Positions 16,068 through 25,208 are shown, counted from the stretch's first letter. The stretch is DNA of 48,256 nucleotides from Slackia sp. (GCA_030525985.1 JAUNDR010000010.1:1-48256); one strand, 5' to 3'. Program-made: numbers and translations. Notes: generated by a model not told the origin, from the letters alone.

Positions 16068-17492
16068 ATGAACGCCAAAGCTTTGATTCTCGCGGCGGGT
16101 GCAGGCACCCGTATGAAATCCGATAAACCTAAGGTCGCCCACGAGGTTTTGGGCAAGCCGCTCGTGCGCTGGGTGGTCGACGCCGCCCACAAGGCGGGCA
16201 TTGCCGATGTCATTTCGGTGCTCGGCCATATGAGCGAACGCGTCGCTCCGCTGGTGGAAGGCGACACGCGAATCGTCATCCAGACGCAGCAGCTGGGTAC
16301 GGGCGATGCCGTGAATGCCGCCCGCGATGCTATGACCGGCGATGACGGCTCGGTCGCCGAAGGCTCGCTTGTGGTGCTTTCGGGCGATTGCCCGCTGATC
16401 ACGCCCGAGACCATCGCGGCGCTTGTCGCCAAGCGCGAAGAGACGAACGCCGCCGTGGTGGTGCTTACCATGCAGATGGAAAACCCCTTCGGCTACGGCC
16501 GCATCGTGCGCGAGGGCGACGCCGTGGCGCGTATCGTGGAACAGAAAGACGCCACGCCCGAAGAGGCCGCCATCACCGAATGCAACGCGGGCTTCTACTG
16601 CTTCGACGCGCCGGCTCTTTTCGACGCGCTTTCCCGCGTGTCCAACGACAACGCCCAGGGCGAGTATTACCTCACCGACGTGCTCGAAATCTGCCGCAAC
16701 GACGGCCGCGAGGTGCTGGCGCTCACCACGTCCGATGCCGAGGAGGCCATGGGCGTGAACTCGCGCATCCAGTTGGCCCAGGCCGCGAAGGCCATGCAGC
16801 GCCGCATCAATGAGCGCCACATGGCGGCGGGCGTCACCATGTGGGATCCCGACACCGTGTGGATCGGTCCCGACGTGGAAATCGAGGCCGACGTGGAGCT
16901 TTTGCCGATCACCTTCCTTCTGGGCAAGACCTCCGTGGGCAAAGACAGCGTGATCGGTCCGAACACGCGCCTGACCGACACGCGGGTCGGCCGCGGTTGC
17001 CGCGTGGATGAAACCGTCGCCGAGAACGCGCGCATCGATGATGCCGCTACCGCCGGCCCGCGTGCATATCTGCGTACCGGCACGCATCTGTGCGAAGGGG
17101 CGAAGGCGGGCACGCACGTGGAAATCAAGAAGTCCACGATCGGCGCGGGCAGCAAGGTGCCGCATCTGTCCTATATCGGCGATACCTCTATGGGAACGGG
17201 CGTGAATATCGGCGCCGGCTCTATCACCTGCAATTACGACGGCGTGAATAAGAACGCCACGGTGATCGAGGATAACGTGTTCGTGGGCAGCGATTCCATG
17301 ATCGTGGCGCCCGTGAAGCTCGGGGCCGGGTCGATCATCGGCGCCGCATCGTGCATCACGCGCGACGTGGAGCCGGGCGCGCTCGCTCTCGAACGCGCCG
17401 AACAGCGCGAGATTCCCGGCTGGGCGGAAAAGCACATGGCGAAACTGCGCGCCCGCAAGGCCGAGGCGTCGGCGCAGAAGAAAAGCGAATAA
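16068..17492 (+). CDS. glmU: Bifunctional UDP-GlcNAc pyrophosphorylase / glucosamine-1-P acetyltransferase GlmU
   Basis: 474 residues. The N-terminal uridylyltransferase domain (about 1-230) begins MNAKALILAAGAGTRMKSD with the nucleotide loop, and has QLGTGDA and GDCPLI. The C-terminal left-handed beta-helix acetyltransferase domain (about 255-450) has hexapeptide repeats and KKSTIGAGSKVPHLSYIGD, then NYDGVNK. It acetylates GlcN-1-P and converts it to UDP-GlcNAc, directly downstream of GlmM chemistry. The ATG at 16068 has GAAGAAGG 8 nt upstream; the longer open frame from 15906 has no family similarity. The next gene is prs, the common bacterial order glmU-prs-pth, here with one extra gene inserted before pth. 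Confidence 0.96.
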   Translation: MNAKALILAAGAGTRMKSDKPKVAHEVLGKPLVRWVVDAAHKAGIADVISVLGHMSERVAPLVEGDTRIVIQTQQLGTGDAVNAARDAMTGDDGSVAEGSLVVLSGDCPLITPETIAALVAKREETNAAVVVLTMQMENPFGYGRIVREGDAVARIVEQKDATPEEAAITECNAGFYCFDAPALFDALSRVSNDNAQGEYYLTDVLEICRNDGREVLALTTSDAEEAMGVNSRIQLAQAAKAMQRRINERHMAAGVTMWDPDTVWIGPDVEIEADVELLPITFLLGKTSVGKDSVIGPNTRLTDTRVGRGCRVDETVAENARIDDAATAGPRAYLRTGTHLCEGAKAGTHVEIKKSTIGAGSKVPHLSYIGDTSMGTGVNIGAGSITCNYDGVNKNATVIEDNVFVGSDSMIVAPVKLGAGSIIGAASCITRDVEPGALALERAEQREIPGWAEKHMAKLRARKAEASAQKKSE

Positions 17493-17581
17493 CCCGCAAC
17501 GATTTTTCGCCGCATCCGCCTTTCGACCGAAACGCGTCGTTGTGTCCCAGCGCATGCGACTGCGCGCTTTTTAGATTTTTC

Positions 17582-17615
17582 AAGCGCCCGTCCGATTCGT
17601 TCGGCGGGCGCTTTT
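17582..17615 (+). terminator. Terminator after glmU
   Basis: AAGCGCCCG (17582-17590) pairs with CGGGCGCTT (17605-17613), followed by TT. It separates glmU from prs, which has its own -10. Confidence 0.75.
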
Positions 17616-17692
17616 CGGTGCGTTCCGTTTCCCGCCCCTTCTGCCGTCCCGGTGTTTTCGCGAGGTGGAGGGCATTTTCTCCAAGAAGAGGG

Positions 17693-17698
17693 TAATAT
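17693..17698 (+). promoter_or_regulatory. -10 element upstream of prs
   Basis: TAATAT, 45 nt before the prs ATG and downstream of the glmU terminator; no strong -35. Confidence 0.4.
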
Positions 17699-17742
17699 GG
17701 TAAACGGCTGTTTTCATGGGAGTAGAGAAGGAGCGAATACCC

Positions 17743-18699
17743 ATGACCGATATGAAGAAAAGCATGGCCGTTTTCAGCGGTTCGGTGAACCCCGAGCTTG
17801 CCGACCAGATCGCCAATGAGCTGGGCGTGTCTTTGGGCAATGTGAAGCTCGAGAAGTTCGCGAACGGCGAAATCTATGCGCGTTACCTCGAAAGCGTGCG
17901 CGGCGCCGACGTGTTCTTGATCCAGTCTGTCGCGGGTGCCCACATCAACGATGCTCTCATGGAGCTGCTGATCATGATCGACGCTGCGAAGCGCGCTTCC
18001 GCCCGCACCATTTCCGCCGTCATCACGCACTTCGGCTATGCGCGCCAGGACCGCAAGGCCGCCCCGCGCGAGCCCATCACGGCGAAGCTCGTCGCCGATC
18101 TGCTCGAGACCGCCGGCGTGAACAACGTGATCACCATTGACCTGCATCAGGACGCCATCCAGGGCTTCTTCGATCGTCCGGTGAACCACATGACCGCCAT
18201 GCCCATCTTCGCCGACTACTTCAAGAAGAAGGGCTTCGATCCCGAGAAGCTGTGCGTGGTTTCTCCCGACGTGGGTCGCGCGAAGGCCGCGAAGAAGTTC
18301 CAGACCATGCTGGGCAGCGATATCGCTATCATGCACAAGGATCGTCCGCGCCACAACCAGGCCGAAATCACCGCGCTGATCGGCGATGTCACCGATAAGA
18401 TCTGCATCCTGAACGACGACATGATCGACACGGCGGGCTCTTTGGTCGCCGCCGCCGAAACCCTGAAGGCGAAAGGCGCCGCTCAGGTGTTCGCCTGCGC
18501 CACGCACGGCATCTTCAGCGGCCCTGCCTATGAGCGTATCGCGAATTCCTGCATCGAAGAGGTCGTGGTGACCAATGTCATCCCCGTGCCTCTCGAGCGC
18601 CAGACCGGTAAGATCAAGGTGCTCTCCGTGGCGCCCTTGTTCGCCAAGACCATTCGCAACGTCTACGAGAACGGTTCGGTCGCTTCTTTGTTCGAATAG
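17743..18699 (+). CDS. prs: Ribose-phosphate pyrophosphokinase (PRPP synthetase)
   Basis: Makes PRPP from ribose-5-phosphate and ATP for purine, pyrimidine, His, Trp and NAD synthesis. 318 residues, standard length. Visible: the flexible catalytic loop YARQDRKAAPREPI, the metal site ITIDLHQDAIQGFFD, VVSPDVGRAKAAKKF, and the PRPP-binding loop LNDDMIDTAGSL near 222-233. The ATG at 17743 has GAAGGAG 9 nt upstream; an in-frame ATG at 17716 precedes that site and is unlikely. Cytoplasmic hexamer in the family. It ends at a strong terminator. Confidence 0.96.
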   Translation: MTDMKKSMAVFSGSVNPELADQIANELGVSLGNVKLEKFANGEIYARYLESVRGADVFLIQSVAGAHINDALMELLIMIDAAKRASARTISAVITHFGYARQDRKAAPREPITAKLVADLLETAGVNNVITIDLHQDAIQGFFDRPVNHMTAMPIFADYFKKKGFDPEKLCVVSPDVGRAKAAKKFQTMLGSDIAIMHKDRPRHNQAEITALIGDVTDKICILNDDMIDTAGSLVAAAETLKAKGAAQVFACATHGIFSGPAYERIANSCIEEVVVTNVIPVPLERQTGKIKVLSVAPLFAKTIRNVYENGSVASLFE

Positions 18700-18755
18700 G
18701 TTCGGTCGGTATCGACTGCTTTCGCCATCGACCCAAGCGGTGTTACGTCATTGTT

Positions 18756-18786
18756 AGAACCCGTCGTCTTGTGCGACGGGTTCTTT
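18756..18786 (+). terminator. Terminator after prs
   Basis: AGAACCCGTCG (18756-18766) pairs perfectly with CGACGGGTTCT (18774-18784) over TCTTGTG, followed by TT. Confidence 0.85.
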
Positions 18787-18956
18787 GCGTGACGGGGGCG
18801 CATCGCGCCGTCTTCGGCAGTTGCGTCGTTGCGTCTTGATTCGCGCGCCCCACGAGAAGGGTCCTTGTTTCTGCGGTTTACGTGTTCGCGAACGCAAAAG
18901 CCGTCTTTTCGAACGATAAAGCGCGTCCTTGAACAAAAGGCTGCCGCTTCGGTCGA

Positions 18957-19085
18957 TTTTTGGCGGTTGTGCCACGGATTCTTTCGGTTTGTCTCGATTG
19001 TTCATTTTGCGACCTGGGCAAACGGCGGTTTGCCCGCTGCCGGGACCGCCTTTTGTTTCGATTGTTGTGGTACAACCGCCAAAAA
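18957..19085. repeat. 129-nt element bounded by 19-bp inverted repeats
   Basis: Left arm TTTTTGGCGGTTGTGCCAC (18957-18975) and right arm GTGGTACAACCGCCAAAAA (19067-19085) are inverted with one mismatch. The 91-nt interior holds a perfect 8-bp hairpin GGGCAAAC-GGCG-GTTTGCCC (19016-19035). It lies in the 379-nt gap between the prs terminator and the next gene and is more AT-rich than its surroundings. It could be a folded leader, a MITE-like remnant or an invertible segment; no target duplication is evident. Confidence 0.6.
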
Positions 19086-19165
19086 ATGGACTCGGAATCT
19101 TCGTTTTTGTAAAAATCGTCTCCATCGGCGATGCGATGCCGCCGTTCGAGGAAAGAGGATATGCG

Positions 19166-20326
19166 ATGCGTACGATCATGGATTATCTGGCGACCGAGTT
19201 CGCGACATTCGAAGAGGCTCCGTTTTGCGCTGTCGATGCATTGGTGCTTTCCGAGTTCTGCATGGTGCGCATGGAGCATGTACTGCCGCCGATGCGCGAC
19301 GAGGACACGATCGGAGGGAAGGCGGTGGCGCGCCTTCGGTCGCTTTTGCCGCGTCGCGGGGTGCATTTCAGAGACGCCTTGCTCGCCGAGCATTACGACG
19401 ATATGTTCGTGGGGCTGATGCCCGATAAGGTGAAAGAGCTCATGCTCGCGCTGGCGGCGAGTCCGCGGTTTCGGGATATGGAGATGAGCGAGTGCGCCAG
19501 CGTGTTCGACGAAGAGGAGAACACCCAGTTCGCCGCGCTGTCGTTCACGTACAAAAACGAATTCGCCTTCGTAGGGTTTCGCGGTACGGACTGCTCGTTT
19601 ACCGGATGGCGCGAAGATTTCGATATGGCGTACATGAATCGCGTTCCTGCGCAGGAAAGCTCGCTGCGCTATCTGGAAGCCGTGATGAGGCGTTTGCCGA
19701 AAAAGGTTTACGTCGGAGGCCATTCCAAAGGCGGCAACCTTGCGCTGTATGCGGCTGCGATGTGCGGCGATAAAACCGCCCGCCGCATTTCCAAGGTGTT
19801 CTCTTTCGATGCGCCGGGATTTCGCCCCGGCGTGTTGGGCAAGGCGCAGCGCGACCGGCTTTCGGGGATGGTCGAGCGCTATGTGCCGCACGAATCGCTT
19901 ATCGGTATGTTGATGGATTGTCCGGTGCCGTATGCCGCGGTGCGTTCGAGTGCGGCGGGCGCATGGCAGCACGATCCGTTTTCGTGGGGAGTCGACGGCT
20001 TCGATTTCGAAAGATGCAGCGGCTTGGCGTCCTCGGCGCAGTTCGCGCATGACGTTATCGGTCGATGGCTTGCGCGCTACGACGAAGATGAGGCGCGCGA
20101 AATCGTCGACGCTCTTTTCGACGCCATGCGGGCGAGCGGCGCGCACGATTTTTCCGACGTGTTGAAATTCGGCCCGAAAACGTTTTCCCTCCTGCGCGAT
20201 GCGGCGAAAAACACCGACGATGCCACGAGGGTCACATTGACGGCCGCCATCGGCGACCTTGCGGAAGCGGTCGCGCATCGGGCATGGTTCGGCCAGGAGG
20301 GCGAGGCGCGCGAGCGTCGCGAGTAG
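19166..20326 (+). CDS. Mbeg1-like (DUF2974) alpha/beta-hydrolase
   Basis: 386 residues. The family shows in TIMDYLATEFATFEEAPFCAVDALVLSEF at the N-terminus and in the nucleophile elbow GGHSKGGNLALYAA with Ser187. It continues with FGFRGTD-type AFVGFRGTDCSFTGWREDFDMAY and VFSFDAPGFRPGV. These are alpha/beta-hydrolase features of the Mbeg1/DUF2974 group, whose substrates are unknown; lipase-like activity is possible. No signal peptide is seen. The ATG at 19166 has AGAGGA 6 nt upstream; ATG 19136 in frame is an alternative. The gene sits between prs and pth and follows the inverted-repeat element at 18957, which may affect its expression. Confidence 0.8.
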   Translation: MRTIMDYLATEFATFEEAPFCAVDALVLSEFCMVRMEHVLPPMRDEDTIGGKAVARLRSLLPRRGVHFRDALLAEHYDDMFVGLMPDKVKELMLALAASPRFRDMEMSECASVFDEEENTQFAALSFTYKNEFAFVGFRGTDCSFTGWREDFDMAYMNRVPAQESSLRYLEAVMRRLPKKVYVGGHSKGGNLALYAAAMCGDKTARRISKVFSFDAPGFRPGVLGKAQRDRLSGMVERYVPHESLIGMLMDCPVPYAAVRSSAAGAWQHDPFSWGVDGFDFERCSGLASSAQFAHDVIGRWLARYDEDEAREIVDALFDAMRASGAHDFSDVLKFGPKTFSLLRDAAKNTDDATRVTLTAAIGDLAEAVAHRAWFGQEGEARERRE

Positions 20327-20577
20327 GGCAGGCGCCGCGGTTGCGGGGGGGGGCGGACGCATCGGGTTCGCTCGATTTCCATGCGCTCTATGGGGTGCGA
20401 TGGATGCCCGGCACAGCTCGGAGCCCGTTGCCACGAAGCCGCTTCGGCCGCCGCCGTTCGTTCGCTTCGGCGTGCCTTTCGTGATGCCGGCGCGTTTTTC
20501 CCGGACCGGGCTCGGCTGTTCGCCAGAGCCGTCTCGCGCGTTTTGTGCGTTTCCGCGTATGCGCGGGCGCTGCATGG

Positions 20578-20583
20578 CATAAT
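20578..20583 (+). promoter_or_regulatory. -10 element upstream of pth
   Basis: CATAAT, 29 nt before the pth ATG. The gap 20327-20612 shows nothing else I can name. Confidence 0.35.
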
Positions 20584-20612
20584 CGTCGCCGAAAGAGAAC
20601 AAGGAGGAACGC

Positions 20613-21170
20613 ATGCGTTTGATCGTGGGATTGGGCAATCCGGGCGACGAGTATGCCCATACGCGCCATAACGCCGGCTTCGATGCCATCGACGAATTGG
20701 CGGGCGAGCTGCGGGCGACGTACTGGAAGACCGAGTGCGGGGCGCTGACGGCGAAGGTGAAATACCGCGGCGAGGAGCTGGTGCTCGCCAAGCCGCAAAG
20801 TTATATGAATGTGTCGGGTGGGCCGGTGAAGCAGCTGTGCGCGACGTACAAGGTGGCGCCCGCCGACATCGTGGTCATCCATGACGAGCTGGATATCGAC
20901 CCCGGCACCGTGCGTGTCAAATTCGGCGGCGGCTTGGCGGGGCATAACGGCCTCAAGTCGATCGCCGACAAGTTGCAGACGAAGGATTGGACGCGCGTGC
21001 GCGCCGGCATCGGTCGCCCGCCGGGACGCATGCCCGTGGCCGATTGGGTGCTCAGCCTGCCGAAAAAGGAGGCGCGCGACGATTTCGACCAGGCGGTGCA
21101 TCGCGCCGCCGAGGCCGTGCTGTTCTTCCTGGACAACGGGCTGGAAAAAACGCAGCAGAAGTTCAATTAA
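20613..21170 (+). CDS. pth: Peptidyl-tRNA hydrolase
   Basis: 185 residues. Releases tRNA from prematurely dropped peptidyl-tRNA in the cytoplasm. Catalytic features are visible: VGLGNPG with Asn9, HNAGF with His19, KPQSYMNVSG, and the catalytic Asp in VIHDELDI, then GGGLAGHNGLKSI. Length is standard. AAGGAGGAA lies 6 nt before the ATG. It ends at a hairpin shared with the convergent reductase gene. Confidence 0.95.
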   Translation: MRLIVGLGNPGDEYAHTRHNAGFDAIDELAGELRATYWKTECGALTAKVKYRGEELVLAKPQSYMNVSGGPVKQLCATYKVAPADIVVIHDELDIDPGTVRVKFGGGLAGHNGLKSIADKLQTKDWTRVRAGIGRPPGRMPVADWVLSLPKKEARDDFDQAVHRAAEAVLFFLDNGLEKTQQKFN

Positions 21171-21186
21171 GGGCATGTTCTACTGC

Positions 21187-21226
21187 ATGGGGGGCCGCCG
21201 GCGTCGAAATGTCGGCGGCCCCCCAT
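21187..21226. terminator. Bidirectional terminator between pth and the flavin reductase
   Basis: A 14-bp perfect stem (ATGGGGGGCCGCCG at 21187-21200 with 21213-21226) with a 12-nt loop lies between the convergent genes. The T run after it is weak. Confidence 0.65.
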
Positions 21227-21342
21227 ACGTTTGTGCGAAAAAACGGATTCGGAGCCGGTTTTTCGCAAGGCGATGCTTCGGCAGGGCGGGACGCGCGGAT
21301 GAAAAGGAGGAGGGGCCGCGCGTCCCTTGGCCGGGAATGTCG

Positions 21343-23304
21343 TTACAGGCCTGCTTGCGCCAGGGCGTCCTTCGTGGCGTCGATGATGGCGCGGCTCGAC
21401 ATCGTGGCGCCTGTGATCACGTCCACGTCGGCGGAATTCGCCTCGACGATGGCTCCGGGGATGGCTTCGATCGCCGGCGTGCCGATGCCTGCGGTTTCAT
21501 GATGCTCGACGATTTCCACCGCGATGATGGTCGAGCCGTCCAGGGTGACTTTCACGATGGCCTGACCGCCCATGCCCGAGTCGGAGGAACCCACGTATTG
21601 GTTCGCCTCGGCCTTGATGCTTGCCGGATCGGTCTCCACGGTGCTGCTACCGCTGCCCTGTGTGAACTCGATGTCGGATTCCACGTTGACGGGCAGAGGG
21701 GGCAGCGGGTCTTTCTGCGCTGCCGCGCCCTTGCCTGCGAGGCGGCCGAAGATCAGGCATTCGGCCATGTTGCCGCCGCCGTTGTACTGATACGGCGTGA
21801 TGCCGCCGAACTCGCCCGCGCTGTACAGGTGGGGAATGGGCTCGCCGTCGATGCCGATCACTTCGGCGTTGCCGTTACGGCGCGCGCCGCCCTGCGTGTT
21901 GAGGATGGCCTGGCGCAGCTCGATGGCGTAGTAGGGGCCGGTCTCGGAGAAGGGGCGCATGGATTCGGGCGCACGCCTGAAGTCGGGGTCGAAGCCGTCT
22001 TTAGCGGAGCGGTTGAAGCCGTCGATGGTCGACTGCAGCGCGCCGGCGCGAATGCCGAGCGCCGTTTCCAGCTCGGCGATGGTGTTGGCGGTCACGAGCG
22101 TCTCGTCATAGCCCGCGAGGCCATGCATCTGCTCGATGAGCTCGTTGTGCGCGCTGTCCCATACCCACCACGTGGTGTGCGGGCGCTTGAGCATGACCCA
22201 TTCGCCGTTCGAGGGCATGTGTCCATGACGGGCGACGGCGTCTTCGGTCATGTAGCGCTGGCCGTCGTTGCCGACGACCACGTAGCTGCCGCTGACGAGG
22301 TAGGGGTTGTTCATGACGCTGCGCAGGGAATGCTCGGTCTCCTTGATGGGGAAGGACACGCCGCCGAAGTGGAAGCAGTTGCCTTCGTAGGCCTCCATGT
22401 GCCAGAAATCGGCGCCCACTTCGGAAGCGAGCTTGATGCCGTCGCCCGTGTTGAAGAGCGTTCCGCTGACGGTGAATTTGGAAAGGCCCAGGTAGCCTTC
22501 GACCATCGTCTTGTTGTTCTCGAAGCCGCCGCAGGTCAGAACCACGCCGTTAAGCGCACGCACGTTGACCGGCTCGCCGTCTTTTTCCACGGTTACGCCG
22601 ATGACCGCCTTGCTCACGGGGTCCTGGAACAGATGCGTGGCAGGGGCATTGCACCAAACGTCGATTGAATCGCTCATGCTGTCGATTTTCTTTCGATAGG
22701 TCTTCCACAGATGCGAAAAACCCTGCTCTTCACGATTGACGCTGATGAGGTCGAGCGCCTCGCCGCCTTCGATTTCGGGGTATTCGGGCAGGAAGTGGGC
22801 GATCAGCGGCTGCAGGCTGCAGTCTTCCTTCCAGTGCTGGAAGTTTTCTTCGGGCACGTCGAAATCGTCGATCAGCATCTGCTTGGTCTCGGTGAGGCCC
22901 TGACAATAGGCTTCCAGCACGTCTTCGGGCAGGTCATGTCCCGCTGCAAGGCCGGAGTAATACTTTTTCATGGCCTCTTTGTCTTCGGAATACACGATGA
23001 GCTGGCCGCAGTAGCGGGTATTACCGCCCTCGTTGCCGAGCGGCGCCTTGTCGATGAGCAGCACCTTGGCGCCTTCTTCGGCCGCATAGCGGGCTGCAAC
23101 CGCGCCTGCGCCGCCGAAGCCGACCACGATGACGTCGTATTCGCCGTTCCACTCGATCGTGTCGGCGTAGGTCATGCCGTCGCTTGCGGTTCCGCCTTGT
23201 CCGGGTTGCTTCGGAGCGCAGCCAGCCAAGGCTCCGACGCTTGCCATGGCCGCCAGGCCGAGAGCCGACCCTTTGAGGAAGTTCCTGCGCGAATACTCTC
23301 CCAT
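21343..23304 (-). CDS. Secreted FAD/FMN-dependent reductase (fumarate/urocanate reductase type)
   Basis: 653 residues. Tat signal SRRNFLK (5-11), hydrophobic stretch and lipobox LAGC with Cys29, so a probable lipoprotein on the outer face. The FAD Rossmann motif VVGFGGAG (60-67) opens an FAD_binding_2 domain, with GGFENN and the C-terminal GRLAGKGAA of this family. The last 80 or so residues are an FMN-binding domain ending in DVITGATMS, the ApbE flavinylation motif, with the FMN expected on Thr634. No heme CxxCH is present, so electrons must come through the covalent FMN from a membrane partner not encoded nearby. Members reduce fumarate, urocanate, cinnamates and other enoates as respiratory acceptors; this substrate is unknown. 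GGAGG precedes the start. The divergent membrane LuxR gene is its likely regulator. Confidence 0.9.
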   Translation of the reverse strand: MGEYSRRNFLKGSALGLAAMASVGALAGCAPKQPGQGGTASDGMTYADTIEWNGEYDVIVVGFGGAGAVAARYAAEEGAKVLLIDKAPLGNEGGNTRYCGQLIVYSEDKEAMKKYYSGLAAGHDLPEDVLEAYCQGLTETKQMLIDDFDVPEENFQHWKEDCSLQPLIAHFLPEYPEIEGGEALDLISVNREEQGFSHLWKTYRKKIDSMSDSIDVWCNAPATHLFQDPVSKAVIGVTVEKDGEPVNVRALNGVVLTCGGFENNKTMVEGYLGLSKFTVSGTLFNTGDGIKLASEVGADFWHMEAYEGNCFHFGGVSFPIKETEHSLRSVMNNPYLVSGSYVVVGNDGQRYMTEDAVARHGHMPSNGEWVMLKRPHTTWWVWDSAHNELIEQMHGLAGYDETLVTANTIAELETALGIRAGALQSTIDGFNRSAKDGFDPDFRRAPESMRPFSETGPYYAIELRQAILNTQGGARRNGNAEVIGIDGEPIPHLYSAGEFGGITPYQYNGGGNMAECLIFGRLAGKGAAAQKDPLPPLPVNVESDIEFTQGSGSSTVETDPASIKAEANQYVGSSDSGMGGQAIVKVTLDGSTIIAVEIVEHHETAGIGTPAIEAIPGAIVEANSADVDVITGATMSSRAIIDATKDALAQAGL

Positions 23305-23429
23305 TGTTCCTCCCTGTTTTGAACTTTGTGCTTTCGCTGCGTCGCACGTCTCGGGTCTCGTCACTCGAGCTCGCTCTCTCGACGATTGCCCAGGGCGGTG
23401 CGGCGCTGCTACCATATCGGCTTGAAAGC

Positions 23430-23507
23430 GGGTTATTGATGGGTAACCCCCGCGAAAACGGGTGTGCTTTGTTACGGCTGAACGGTTTAGTGCTTCGGTA
23501 ACCCCCG
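23430..23507. promoter_or_regulatory. Candidate operator repeats between reductase and LuxR genes
   Basis: GGTAACCCCCG occurs twice in direct orientation (23442-23452 and 23497-23507), 55 bp apart, and the first overlaps a dyad GGGTTA-N8-TAACCC (23430-23449). This is in the 263-nt divergent intergenic region, where the regulator would be expected to bind. Spacing near five helical turns suits binding on one DNA face. Confidence 0.5.
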
Positions 23508-23567
23508 TTTCACAAGGGCGTATTCGACGCCGTATCTCCTGGTGGTAGGGCGATTGGGGTGAAACAT

Positions 23568-25010
23568 ATGGCGAAAACCGGAAAAGGGGCGCGCATGCTG
23601 CGCTCCATGGACGAAAAGATACGTGTAGCATCGAAAGACGGCCTTTTGGTTGGCATGGCCTGCAATTTCGCCTTCGTCGTGCAGGTTTTCTTTGCTCCTG
23701 CGATGACCCATGTCACTCCGGTCATGCTGTCGTTCACCGACACATCGTATTGCTGCGGTGCGCTTTGTGCGGCGTTTCTTCTGCTGCGTTCGCGCAAAAC
23801 GCCCCTTGTTCCTTCCATGCCCGTGCTTTGGGGGCTGTCGTGCGCGGTCGCCCTTCTTTTCATCGTGTACGGGTTCTTGGTTCCAAGCGTTGCCGATATC
23901 GTTTCTGTGGATACGGTCACAAACGCGCTGTTCTTGTTCGGAGGGGCGTTGTTCGGCGTGTACCTTGCCTACGTGGTTCCTCTGTGGCTGCGCGTGTGCG
24001 CGGCGTATGACCCGGGCGAAATCGTGTGGACCATTCTGCTGGCGGGCTCGGTCGGGGCAGTGTTGGTGTGGTTTCTTGCCGATATGGGCCCGTCGCGATT
24101 GGCGGCCGCTTCTGTCGGCATGCTCTTGCTGGGAACGTACATGCTGCGAAGGGCGCTAGACGGTGTTGACGAAGGTGTCGTGCGTGTTCGGATGAAGGCC
24201 TCGCGTTCGAACGCAGTGTCGCCGCGCCTGTTTGCTGCGTGTTTTCTGGTGGCGTTCGCGTTCGTTGTGGCCATCTCGTTCGCCGAAAGCAACGGCGCAT
24301 CGTCTTCTTATAAGACAGGGACGTTTTTTGCCCCTGTGCTTCTGGCCTGCGTTTGCCTGCTTATCTTGAGAGGTCTTACGGTTTCTTCGCTTTTGAACAT
24401 AGCCGTGCCGCTTATGACCGCCGTTGTCATGACGGCTTCGTTTTTCGGGATTGACCCCGTGCTTTCGTTCGATCTCGCGGTGGCGGGCGTGTTCTTGTTC
24501 CTGGTGTATGCGGTTACGGTCGTTCTGTTCTTGACGTATGCGGACGGCGTCGCCGCCTACCGGTCGTTTCTTGCGCTGGCCTTGGCGTTTGCGGGAGGAT
24601 GCGTTGTCGGACGCCTTTGTTCGGTCTTCGCCGTGGTGCTCGACCCGTTTCCCTCCGATGCCGCCGTGCTTTTGTCGATCCTTTCCGTCGTGGGCGCGTT
24701 GCTGCTTTGCGTGGGAATGGGGGCGTTTGCGGGTGACCGCGGCGAAGCGGCCGAGCTGAAACCGTCGTTCGCTCCTTCGGCCGCGCTTATCCTCGAGGCG
24801 CGCATCGATCGTGCGGCGGAAAAGAGCAATCTCGGGCGCCGTGAAAAAGAGGCATTGGCGCTCCTTCTTGAAGGCAAAACAGCGGGCGAGATCGCCGAGG
24901 CCATGGTGGTGGCGCCCGGCACGGCCAAGTCGCACGTGTGCCACGTGTATCGCAAGCTCGGGGTGCATAGCCGCGCCGAGCTTTTCGAGATGTTCGGGAT
25001 GAAAGAATGA
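23568..25010 (+). CDS. Membrane-bound LuxR-family transcriptional regulator
   Basis: 480 residues. About residues 25-390 form many hydrophobic segments (roughly ten to twelve spans), followed by a cytoplasmic LuxR-type HTH at the C-terminus: LGRREKEALALLLEGKTAGEIAEAMVVAPGTAKSHVCHVYRKLGVHSRAELFE. This architecture is typical of Eggerthellaceae, where such genes stand beside respiratory-type reductases. I prefer the ATG at 23568 because GGGGTGA is 6 nt upstream; GTG 23559 would add three residues. It is divergent from the Tat-exported reductase and probably switches that gene on when the electron acceptor is sensed; this role is inferred from context. Confidence 0.87.
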   Translation: MAKTGKGARMLRSMDEKIRVASKDGLLVGMACNFAFVVQVFFAPAMTHVTPVMLSFTDTSYCCGALCAAFLLLRSRKTPLVPSMPVLWGLSCAVALLFIVYGFLVPSVADIVSVDTVTNALFLFGGALFGVYLAYVVPLWLRVCAAYDPGEIVWTILLAGSVGAVLVWFLADMGPSRLAAASVGMLLLGTYMLRRALDGVDEGVVRVRMKASRSNAVSPRLFAACFLVAFAFVVAISFAESNGASSSYKTGTFFAPVLLACVCLLILRGLTVSSLLNIAVPLMTAVVMTASFFGIDPVLSFDLAVAGVFLFLVYAVTVVLFLTYADGVAAYRSFLALALAFAGGCVVGRLCSVFAVVLDPFPSDAAVLLSILSVVGALLLCVGMGAFAGDRGEAAELKPSFAPSAALILEARIDRAAEKSNLGRREKEALALLLEGKTAGEIAEAMVVAPGTAKSHVCHVYRKLGVHSRAELFEMFGMKE

Positions 25011-25208
25011 TTTCGCCGGTCGCGGAGGACGCATCGTGCGGGCAATATGCGAAAACTCCCCCGAGCCATCGCTTCGAAGGTTCGCCGCTGTGTCGGCTTT
25101 CTTCTTTTCAACATGGTGTGCAACCTGCGCGGCCGTGCGTCGAAACCTCTTCAAGTGTGCGACAATGGCACGTGAAAGAAGAGGTTATGACCTAAGGCAT
25201 GTGACACT

